64,000 nt of DNA from Cliona cf. orientalis (Eukaryota > Porifera > Demospongiae > Clionaida > Clionaidae). The stretch is taken from contig OZ005703.1 of the NCBI GenBank assembly GCA_963930775.1, positions 5,580,001 through 5,644,000 on the forward strand. Direction: 5' to 3'. A program made the position numbers and the translations under genes. The first letter of the stretch is position 1. Every line of letters starts with the position of its first letter. This document shows, piece by piece, positions 12,048 through 21,006 of the stretch. A model generated the notes under the pieces. It saw only the letters and a program-made list of their open reading frames with translations. It searched no databases and was not told the DNA's origin.

Positions 12048-12349
12048 GTCAACTTGCATGGTCTGGGAGCAGAGTACTGAAATCCGTAAATGTACTCCGC
12101 GTCATAGACAACATCTATGGTCACGTGAACAAATTATTGACGCTGGCGCCCTGATCGGTTTTAGTTGAGCTGCCCTGGCCTCCGCATCGTCACCTGCTCT
12201 CCTGGCCTCCTTGTCGTTAGCTCCCTCGTTGTCACCTCCCTCTCTTCAGATCGTCTTCAGCTCTCTCTTAATTTTCAAGTTCTTCGTGTTGACAACATCT
12301 AGCTACAAGCTTTTCTCCTAGAGTGGCGGTGAAATTGAAAAGTCTGAAA

Positions 12350-13918
12350 ATGTCGAGTGAGGTAAGTAGAAGGAATGACAGAAAAAGGGCACTTAAATTG
12401 CCCATAGAAATTGGCAATAGTAGCTAGTTTCATTTACCATAATTAAAATAATTTCCGAACAGGGTGGACCATCCCCCAAGAAGTCCAAGACAATAGAGGA
12501 GAAACTTGGATTATCCCAAGAAGATAAATGTTACTTCGGGGAACAACCAACTGCTGCACCTGGACTCTTTAGAATATTACGCAGGAAAGATATTCACGAA
12601 ACAATTAATGAACTTGGTAATATTAAAATTGTTCCAGTCACTCTTAATCCAAAGATTGTGAGCGGAGCCTCTACCTCTCACCGAGCCCTATCTACCGCAC
12701 TCTCTGGTCCAACAGCAAACTTGGCATTTAGTAGTATTAGTAAGGAAGCAAGTTCGGTTGTATCAATCAAGAGTTTCCAATAATGATAACTATTATCCTT
12801 ACAGGTTCCTGTGTCTCAGCATCTATCGTTGAAAAGGCTTTTCCTCTAGACTTCCTTCTACCCAGCTTACAAGAAAGCTTACAAGGAGATTCCACAGGTT
12901 TTGTTAAGATTTACAGCTTGATAAGCCATATATCTGACATTTACTATGGAGAAGAGAAAGGTTGGAAGGAGTCATATAGTGGTGCTTTGGTATGTAAATG
13001 TGTTTCGTATGTGATTGTATCTTATCTGTTTGTGTTTTTTAAAGGAGATTAACGACCAACAGTTGTGGTCAAAACTTTGTGGTGCAGTTATTGAAGGCGG
13101 TAGTGCTGTGTTTAAGGAATGCACGATTGATGCTGAGACTAATGAAGTTGCGAGCTCTGGGAGTCTGCCTCATGGTGATGTAGATGTAGTCGCTGGCCAG
13201 CTTGATAACAGTGGTGAGATTAATTGGACTTTTGGTGTTCAACTCCTTGATGTGGATGAAGTCTATGAACTTTACTCTCCCGTTGGTGTTTCAAACAAAA
13301 CACGAAAAACATTGGCAACTGACCCACCTAGTAAGTCCTTTTGCTTAACCATTGTAAGGGTGAGTGTACATACCACTACAAATTTCTGTTCTACAGATAC
13401 TCAAGTAGTAGTCGAAACTCTAGCATTCACCGAGGTACTAAATTTGAAGGATACTGAAAAACCTGTTATCTTTTTTGCAGGTTTGTGAAATAAAATCTTG
13501 GTTTTATGAGGACATAATGTTATATTATACAGGCACCTGGGAGGCATTCCGACCCTTCATTAGAATAAAAAAACTAGACCTACTGCTAACTACTGGACAG
13601 AGTATAGTATGGTGGGATTCTAAGAAAAACGTGCCAAACTTAACTGGTATTACTTTGCTTATCATCCTAATGTTGGGAGTGTCTTCACCGGGATATAATT
13701 TGGAGATTGTGACTGATCGCGTGCGCAAATTGAATTTGCCAGTGACAGGCTGGAATCAATATTATGCAGAGCATCAAAGAAAGTATGCACGTACACTTGT
13801 TGTAAAGAAAAAGGTGGAAACTCCCTCCAATCCAGTCAAGCCTAGAGAAAATGACAGGGAAAAGATTTTCCTTTCCGCCAGTGAAAGGGAGCAGCTGCGA
13901 AAGACAGTCAAAAAATAA
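12350..13918 (+). CDS. orphan six-exon gene, 409-residue protein of unknown function
   Basis: Exons 12350-12361, 12463-12739, 12805-12989, 13045-13330, 13397-13480 and 13533-13918 have GT-AG borders and sum to 1230 nt, an intact frame from ATG to TAA. The start has a short pyrimidine-rich leader (CCTCCCTCTCTTCAG). The first coding exon holds four codons and the second begins with a basic, possible nuclear-localisation stretch (GGPSPKKSKTIEEKLG). The middle has an acidic, soluble region (HGDVDVVAGQL, FGVQLLDVDEVYELY). The last exon has EAFRPFIRIKKLDLLLTTGQ, a hydrophobic run (ITLLIILMLG) and a lysine-rich C end. I recognise no family. It sits alone inside satellite DNA, with a shared 220-bp segment on both sides (10900-11130 and 14067-14285). 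The intact frame across five introns argues that it is, or was until recently, under selection. Confidence 0.7.
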
Positions 13919-13959
13919 ATTATAAAAATTAATATAATGTTTGAGTGTGAACTGTGTGT

Positions 13960-14699
13960 GCTGATGTCATACTCATGCTGTATCATAGCCATACACTTGG
14001 AAATTAAACATCTGATTCAGTAATTCACCCTAAATGAGTGAACTAATTGTAATGGAACAATGTATAATATCTGTATGATATTCATATTAAATGCAATGGA
14101 ACAAATCAGTATGATACCAATATTTAATACGGAGCATGATGTGATACAAGATGATACTCATCAATAACTTTAACTATATCTATGTAATCCCTAGTCTGTC
14201 GATATCTGTATCATGCAGCATGTATCATACAGCATGTGTATTGTAGATATTGACGGCTCCATATTGATACAGATATCAATGGCTTTATTGCCATGATACT
14301 CTGCTAGTCTGTCGATATCTGTATCATGCAGCATATAATATCATACAGCATGTGTATTGTAGATATTGACGGCTCCATATTGATAGGGATATCAATGGCT
14401 TTATTGCCATGATACTCTGCTATGATACAAGGACATGCAGCATACAGCAGGAGCATCATAGTTTATTTTATTGCAAACATGTATGATACATGTTGCATGA
14501 TACAGATATCGACGGCATAGTGATGTATTGATATGCAGGACTCATCAGCAGGTCATGCTGCATGATACAGATATGATAGCATGATACAGCATGAGTATCA
14601 TAGTTTATTTCATTATGATACTCATGCTGTATGGTACAGCTATCGATGGCTTTATTGCCATAATGCTCATGTGATATAGATGACTTAAAATCTCATCCC
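13960..14699. repeat. GATAC-type satellite, second block
   Basis: Same family as 10269-11935. 14067-14285 is a close direct copy of 10900-11130, and an internal duplication of about 125 bp (TCTGTCGATATCTGTATCAT) occurs near 14195 and 14309. Confidence 0.85.
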
Positions 14700-15318
14700 T
14701 ATACGATAGCCACAGACTGAAGGCACAGAGCTATCTCCATGCTACTTATCCTGGTGGAAGTATCTGTAAAAGTGGCTTGTCTGTCCACGACAGCCACAGA
14801 CTGAAGGCACAGAGCTATCTCCATGCTACTTATTCTGGTGGAAGTATCTGTGAAAGTGGCTTGCCAGTCCACAACAACCACAGACTGAAGGAACAGAGTT
14901 ACCTCCAAGCTACTTATTTTGGTGGAAGTATCTGTGTAAGTGGCTTGTCGGTCCATACAGTTACAGACTGCAGCATCACCATGCAACTTATTGTGGTGGA
15001 AGTGCTTGTGAAAGTGGCTTGTCAGTCCACGACAGTCACAGACTGAAGGTACAGAGCTATGTCCATGCTACTTATCCTGGTGGAAGTATCTATGAATGTA
15101 GCTTGTCAGTTCACGACAGCCACAGACTGAAGGCACAGAGCTATAATATCTCTATGCTACTTATTCTGGTGGAAGTATCTGTGTAAGTGGTTTGTCGGTC
15201 CATACAGTTACAGACTGCAGCCACAGAGCCATCACCATGTAAATTATTGTGGTGGAAGTGCTTGTGAAAGTGGCTTGTCAGTCCACGACAGTCACAGACT
15301 GAAGGTACAGAGCTATAC
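14700..15318 (-). repeat. 84-bp minisatellite, distal block
   Basis: About seven reverse-oriented units of the 84-bp family, bounded on both sides by GATAC-type satellite. One segment (about 14930-15060) is repeated at 15170-15310, showing a higher-order duplication of about 240 bp. Confidence 0.88.
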
Positions 15319-16090
15319 TACTAATCCATGACACGTTTCAACAATATACTCCAATTAAATCCATTGATATCTATCACATTAACATTTTGCGATACTCATG
15401 TTGTATGATACAAATATCAATCAATGGCAATGATACTCATGCTGTATGCTACAAATATCGTTGGGATTATGTCGATGATACTCATGCTGTATGATATATG
15501 TATCATACTGCAGGTTTAATCCCAATAATGATACAGATATCTCTGGGTTTATTGCTACTCTAGAATACTACTATGATACTCATGCAGATGATAGATATCG
15601 ATTGCTATCATACATTGTGAGTATCACGTGACTTTATTGCTATGATACTCATGCTCTATGATATCAGTATCATGGCAATAATCCCAATGATGTCTGTATC
15701 ATACAACTTGAGTATCATAGCTATGCAGATAAAATTGGAATGATACTCGTGCTGTATGATGGAATATCTGTGGCATCGTTGCCTTGATACCCATGCTGTG
15801 TGATATGGATATCACGCATGCTGTGATACAAATATTGATTCCAAAGAACATCGTTATTGTCATAACACTCATACTGTGATACAGAAATAGATTATGATAT
15901 CGATGAACATTTTTGCCATCGTGCTCATGCTTAATTGCCCTGATACTCGAGCTGTGTGATACAGATATCATCGGTATTATTCATGCTGTATCATAATGAT
16001 GCAAAATTATGATACGGATATCCTAGCGTCACGCAACGATCACATGATACAACCGTGACACACGTGTACCATGTATCACATGATACTTAA
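15319..16090. repeat. GATAC-type satellite, third block
   Basis: Diverged copies of the GATACTCATGCTGTATGAT motif. 15322-15540 is the reverse complement of about 10275-10500 (shared GCAGGTTTAATCCCA and AACAATATACTCCAATTAAA), tying the blocks either side of the orphan gene into a larger inverted arrangement. Confidence 0.85.
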
Positions 16091-16099
16091 TTTCGAATA

Positions 16100-16424
16100 A
16101 TGGCCGAAATGTCGAGCACTGTCTACGGGTTCGCACAGTGGAGAGGCCTCGGCTACTATCCATCGAAGGTACCCATTGAAGGATATTAGTATTGTCCGAC
16201 TAATCTTTTCACTTATACTATAGGGCCAAATAACTGACGACCCAGATGTAATTCAAGTGTCAAAATTGCTCTCCCGTGATGGTGTTTGGAAGACCATACC
16301 TCGGAATGTGCATCAATACATACATACTACATATATACGACAAACATATGTAACACACAACATAGAGGCGAACAGGGTGCATCAGTACGTACATACTACA
16401 TATATACGACAAACACATATGTAA
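16100..16424 (+). CDS. two-exon gene start reading into a minisatellite (probably truncated gene)
   Basis: ATG at 16100 opens a 23-codon exon (16100-16168) with a good donor (AAG/GTACCC). A 55-bp intron ends CTATAG, and a second exon starts at 16224. The frame is natural-looking at first (STVYGFAQWRGLGYYPSK, then ITDDPDVIQVSKLLSRDGVW), then enters the 71-bp minisatellite near 16320 and reads satellite codons to TAA at 16422-16424. The FAQWRGLGYYPSK segment faintly resembles the first strands of Tudor-like domains, but this is weak. The likely reading is a gene whose 3' part was replaced or separated by array expansion; alternatively a large intron starts inside the array. Confidence 0.4.
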
Positions 16425-16755
16425 CACACAATAGAGGCGAACAGTGTGCATCAGTGCATACATACTACGTATATACGACAAACACATATGTACATAGAGT
16501 TGAATAAAGTGCAGTGCATACAAACTCGACTTATTATATACGACAAACACATACATGGTATATTATTATTATATAACACAACATAGAGGCAAACAGTGTG
16601 CATGAGCGCATACATACTACATATATGACAAACACATATGTTACACACAACATAGAGGCAAACAGTGTGCATCAGTGCATACATACTACGTATATACGAC
16701 AAACACATGTAACACACAACATAGAGGCGAACAGTGTGCATCAGTACATACATAC
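16325..16755 (+). repeat. 71-bp minisatellite, block 1
   Basis: Units carry CATACATACTACGTATATAC, ACAAACACATATGTAACACA and GAGGCGAACAGTGTGCATCA. Copies here are more diverged and include length variants (for example 16500-16600). Confidence 0.88.
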
Positions 16756-16757
16756 TA

Positions 16758-17247
16758 CCGTACTCGCTCTAATTATCCGAACGGCCAAAAATAATTATTA
16801 ATATCGCCGTTCAGTGTTAAATAGAAAGTAAATAAATTCGGGCAATGGTTTGTTCGAGTGTAAATAGAACGGATCCGGTGCAAATGGAGAAAGCACTATT
16901 ATAGCGACGAAGAAACAGCAGTCGATGTCCAACTATAGGTTTATCGTTGTCAGCTCTAGAATTCTCAGTATCACTGTGCTCTCAGGAGCGATCGCAAAAT
17001 GATCGCCGTCTGTGTCTGTTACCTTTCCGCTCTTATATGCTGTCCAAAATGTGGTAGCCAGACTCTTCGATGAACGTGGAAGAGTTGTCTCGAGCTCCTG
17101 CCATGCCGTACCGCGTGGCCGTTCGGTTGATTTAGAGCGGGTGAGAAAACTTGAAATTCAAGACGTTCGACGAATTAGGAAGGAAATAAATTACTTAAAC
17201 TTGCCGTTCGGGCTATTAGAATGTTCGAATAATTAGAGCGAGTACGG
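16758..17247. mobile_element. non-autonomous Tc1/mariner-type element (MITE) in the minisatellite
   Basis: Terminal inverted repeats of about 25 bp (CCGTACTCGCTCTAATTATC at the left, complement at the right, one mismatch) are flanked by TA on both sides (16756-16757 and 17248-17249), the target duplication of Tc1/mariner elements. It interrupts a 71-bp repeat unit. The interior has an open frame of 74 codons (17012-17236) with no recognised similarity. Further inverted pieces near the ends (CCGAACGGCC and GCCGTTCGGG) extend the terminal pairing. Confidence 0.85.
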
Positions 17248-17249
17248 TA

Positions 17250-17463
17250 CATATATACGACAAACACATATGTAACACACAACATAGAGGCGAACAGTGT
17301 GCATCAGTACATACATACTACGTATATACGACAAACACATATGTAACACACAACATAGAGGCGAACAGTGTGCATCAGTACATACATACTACGTATATAC
17401 GACAAACACATATGTAACACACAACATAGAGGCGAACAGTGTGCATCAGTACATACATACTAC
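17250..17463 (+). repeat. 71-bp minisatellite, block 2
   Basis: Three nearly identical copies; GAGGCGAACAGTGTGCATCA begins at 17287, 17358 and 17429, giving an exact period of 71 bp. The homogeneity contrasts with block 1. Confidence 0.92.
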
Positions 17464-17826
17464 CAGGAGCATATGAGCCGCCCGAAGGGCGGGGAAGGAG
17501 CGTCCGACTACCGTAGGATTGGCTGTACTATGTGTTAGGCGAAGTCCTTAAGGCTACACTTCCTTATTTGGAACGTGCAGCTGGTGCGGTGCATAGCAGA
17601 TTACTTTTGTACAAGCCACACTGTACTAGCTAATTGACTTAGTCTGTAGTGTGGTTGTAGACTGTGTACTACGGGTGGTGCTATCACTATGGAGCTTAAC
17701 CAATGGAAATACCCTGCAGCTGGCCACTCCATATAAGGTCAAGCATTGCTAATGAACTTCGCCTAACACATCTGATACGCAGTCGGACGCTCCTTCGCCG
17801 CCCTTCGGGCGGCTCATATGCTCCTG
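17464..17826. mobile_element. non-autonomous TIR element (hAT-like MITE) in the minisatellite
   Basis: The ends CAGGAGCATATGAGCCGCCC and its complement form inverted repeats of about 46 bp with one mismatch. The target duplication ATACTAC is seen at 17457-17463 and 17827-17833 (7 bp, or 8 with one mismatch), which fits hAT better than mariner. Inside, ATGTGTTAGGCGAAGT and its complement form a second inverted pair. No transposase frame. Confidence 0.85.
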
Positions 17827-18060
17827 ATACTACGTATATACGACAAACACATATGTAACACACAACATAGAGGCGAACAGTGTGCATCAGTACATACATA
17901 CTACGTATATACGACAAACACATATGTAACACACAACATAGAGGCGAACAGTGTGCATCAGTGCATACATACTACGTATATACGACAAACACATATGTAA
18001 CACACAACATAGAGGTGAATAGTGAGCATCAGTGCATACTTACATAGACAAGCACATACA
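17827..18060 (+). repeat. 71-bp minisatellite, block 3
   Basis: Three further copies, continuous in phase with block 2 once the inserted element is removed, then a degenerate end near 18060. Confidence 0.9.
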
Positions 18061-18106
18061 CAATAAAACGTTTACATCACTAGTGCATATGTAGATAAGT
18101 GATGGA

Positions 18107-18242
18107 CAGTGGCGGAGGAAGACGGCTGTGACTGGGGGGGCACAGTGGGTGTGTCACATGTCTACCCCAATAGAAATGTATTGAAGGACTGTCAAGCAAG
18201 GGGGGGCACGTGCCCCTGGTGCCCCCCTGGTTCCGCCACCTA
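18107..18242. mobile_element. short hAT-type MITE
   Basis: Begins CAGTGGCGGA and ends TCCGCCACCTA, typical hAT-like termini, with flanking TGATGGA on both sides (8 bp with one mismatch). The interior is G/C-rich (GGGGGGCACG, CTGGTGCCCCCCTGG). No coding capacity. Confidence 0.75.
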
Positions 18243-18322
18243 TGATGGATACTAACAGTTTTTATTACTAGACAGAGGTGTGATCGTATATGCCTCTTGG
18301 CAATGCTAAACAACAAGGTCCA

Positions 18323-20593
18323 TCATGACTGTTTCAAACAGGGCACAACCCGATCATAGTGGTCAGCAGATACTGTGTGATAAATGTAAATTTTAGTGTC
18401 ACTAGGAGCTAAGCAGTGTTTATTCCTAAATACAGGATTGTGTGTCTGCCAAACTCGACCAGTACTGCCAAAATAAGAAAATATATGAATCCTACACTGG
18501 AACAAAGTTGCAGCCACAAAAATTTCAAACTCTGTCGCCCAAGCACACTTATTCATTTTGCTCCTTTTAACATACCCAGTCATTACTTCAACAGGATTAT
18601 AACTGGTATCTCTGTAGTCAGCAGACAGATGGTAGACTAGTCTACTGGCACATTCCTCATGCATCATGAAGTTCACTATTGCTAATCTGACAGCTTTGTA
18701 ATTTTTCTCAGTCCCAGTGATTTCCTTGGATAGAGACCTAAAGAAACAGTGCCCATCACCAGAAACACAATCCCGTTTATGTGGTGCAATTTCAGCACAT
18801 GGGATAATGTTAAGCTTGGGATTTAATTCAACACTGACATTACATTTAGACCATGACTTAATGGTTGCCACAGCACCTGCCTTCCACTCTTGTGTAGGTA
18901 TAGGACCAGAAACTATGACAGGAGTTTCATCACGACCAATAATTTGGACATCTGGGGAAGCTACTGGGTTGGGTTTTGCCAGCTCTTCCTTACCTTTGTG
19001 GCTAGGATTAAGGGGACAGCCTCGCTTGTGTGCACGAATGTTGGAACCACATGAACAAATCACTTCTTCAAACTTTGCTACCTTTCTTGCCTCCTGTGTT
19101 CTGGTAGTCTTTCGCTTACGTGCACTATCTTGTAGACTTTGCTTGGAGGCACAGCTATCGCAATACCACTTTCCCTTCGGTTCCTCAGTGATGCCTACAC
19201 AACTGAAATGAAATCATTCAATAGGACACCCTGGACTATCACAAGCAATCATTGGCTCTTTTTCTATACCTCTACAACTGCAAAACAAGGGAGACTTTGA
19301 TTCAGTGACAACTACTGGGGACTTTTTTTGGCTTGTTTCAGTTGATGATCCACTAGTCATTTTCATTATTGTAGGCTCGATGTCTTTGGCCCCTCCACTA
19401 TCAGGTACACTACCAATGTTCCCTCCTCGCAAATGTTGGTCACCTAGCAGTTCCTCTGCACCTATGGACATGGCTGCCTTACTTTGTATCAAATTCCTAG
19501 GATTCATTGGACAGTTTGGGTGGTGAGCTCGACGTCCACTATCAATTGCACCACAAGTACACATGTCCTCCTCATTTTCTGATTCAGAAAAGGGCTCATC
19601 GATATCAGAATCACTATCAGGCAGGGAACTGTTACTTTTTGAGGTGTTTCTTAGGGGGCACTGGGAGTGGGTGATGCGAAAGTGGGTGAGTGAGCCACAC
19701 TTGCATGCCTTTGCTTTGGTGCTGGTGAACACATTTTGGTCAAAATCTGAACTCTCAACTCTCTTGCTACTGGTTTTGTCATCCTCCTCCTCATCATCGG
19801 ACCCATAGGTAATACTATGACTAATCGATTGTTGCTTCACCCATCTTTTTCTATTATCCAAATCACTAGCACGCTTTGCTTTGTAAGCTATTCGCTTTTT
19901 CTTTGCTTCTTCGGTTTTCTGTTTAAGGAGCGCTTGCATCCGGCTCTCATTTTCACGCTGCAGGTACTCCTGCATATGCTCAAAAACTGGTAATCCTAAT
20001 CGCTTGTATAGGTCTAGTATCCAGTGATACTGGGGTCCTCTTTTGGAATACATATAGGTCATGTTGGCTTGTAACAGGCCAATATTTGTTGATGTTGTGT
20101 AATGGAGCCGTTGCAAATTCAGATCTTTACATCGGAATTTTGTCAAAACATGATGTGAAGCTTCAACTATATTTGTATTTCCCCTTCCTAATTCAGGATG
20201 AATTAAGTCATGTGCTTGGCGGGCTCTCCTTTCACACTCTATCTCAAAAGCTAAGGCATGCATGGGGCAAGTCAAGGGGTTTCGAGTGTGATACTCCTTT
20301 CCCTCACAGACTATCTCATCCACACACTTTTTGCATGTGCACTTCTTTGCTTCATGAAAAATACATTCACCACCTTCCCACCGATGGATATCTTTTGAAT
20401 GGTATTTACCTAGATTTTTCATTCCAGTGGCAAATGCTTCCGGATCATTTTCTGCCTGCACTAAGCAACAATAGAGGTTTATTCTAGCTTGTTTGATGAA
20501 GCTATCACTGAGGCAACCACACCCTGCTTTGTAGCTATGCCTGTTTTTGCAATGGCACTCTACCTTCTCAACTTCAGGAAAATCGGTCTTATA
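18323..20593 (-). pseudogene. Mutator-like transposase gene, 3' half with PHD and OTU domains
   Basis: This is the C-terminal half of a transposon protein whose N-terminal half lies at 26722-28264; a retrotransposon sits between them, and the frame continues across the junction. From 20593 downwards it encodes cysteine/histidine motifs (CHCKNRH, KAGCGC), the conserved block HQWEGGEC-like (HRWEGGECIFHEAKKC), LHYTTSTNIGLLQANMTYMY, and repeated zinc-knuckle-like units (CKCGSLTHFRITHSQCPL, CTCGAIDSGRRAHHPNCPMN). A PHD finger follows (FCSCRG to WYCDSC) and is interrupted by TGA at 19214-19216 exactly where the conserved Trp of PHD fingers is expected. After another CxCG unit comes an OTU cysteine-protease domain (SGDGHCFFRSLS, with catalytic Cys near 18748, and His in SADHYD). 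The OTU active site looks complete. The stop makes the copy a pseudogene. Confidence 0.8.
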
Positions 20594-20863
20594 TGTAACG
20601 CTTCACCACCTTCAACGCCGCTTCACAGGGTTTAGATATTAATAGTATTATTCAAATAGCAGCATTATACACATACGATACATAGAGAGAGAGAGAGATG
20701 GATGATGGTAGAGAGAGATGACACCACAACGGACGAACACTCAACACAACTCAACTGCACACTCAACTGACTGACTAGAGTCCAGTGGTTTTATATGCAT
20801 GCATACAGGATATGATGTCAGATGACAACTAGTTGGAAAAGGGTCGTTACACTTGACCTTACA
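20594..20863 (-). repeat. 3' LTR
   Basis: 270 bp. Compared with the other LTR it has CTTCACC for CTTCGCC and CAGATGAC for CAGACGAC, and one fewer GACT unit. Both copies carry an (AG)7 tract. Confidence 0.93.
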
Positions 20864-20880
20864 AATCCCCCCTCTGAGGA
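20864..20880 (-). promoter_or_regulatory. polypurine tract
   Basis: Read on the minus strand, CAGAGGGGGGATT directly precedes the 3' LTR, the position and composition of the plus-strand primer of LTR retrotransposons. Confidence 0.8.
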
Positions 20881-21006
20881 CAGGCACTTGCCCTCAAGTG
20901 ATTTGCACAAACAAAAGAAAACAAATGATTTTGCACAACCATGCAACAAAAGAAAAGAATATCATGACACAAAAATCACAAAAATTATATTACTTCTGTT
21001 TATAGT

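Noticed and set aside
16260-16801. Tyr/Thr-rich frames across the 71-bp array (for example HTTYIRQTH repeats)
   Set aside because: The period is not a multiple of three and the frames are short satellite readings without start context.
17012-17236. 74-codon frame inside the TA-flanked MITE
   Set aside because: No family motif, and far too short for a Tc1/mariner transposase; kept only as a note in the element entry.
5523-18060. Repeat-spacer arrays resembling CRISPR
   Set aside because: Repeats are contiguous, long and lack unique spacers; no cas genes; the genome is eukaryotic.
19305-20487. Plus-strand frames across the transposase 3' half
   Set aside because: Antisense shadows of the zinc-knuckle and PHD coding sequence.
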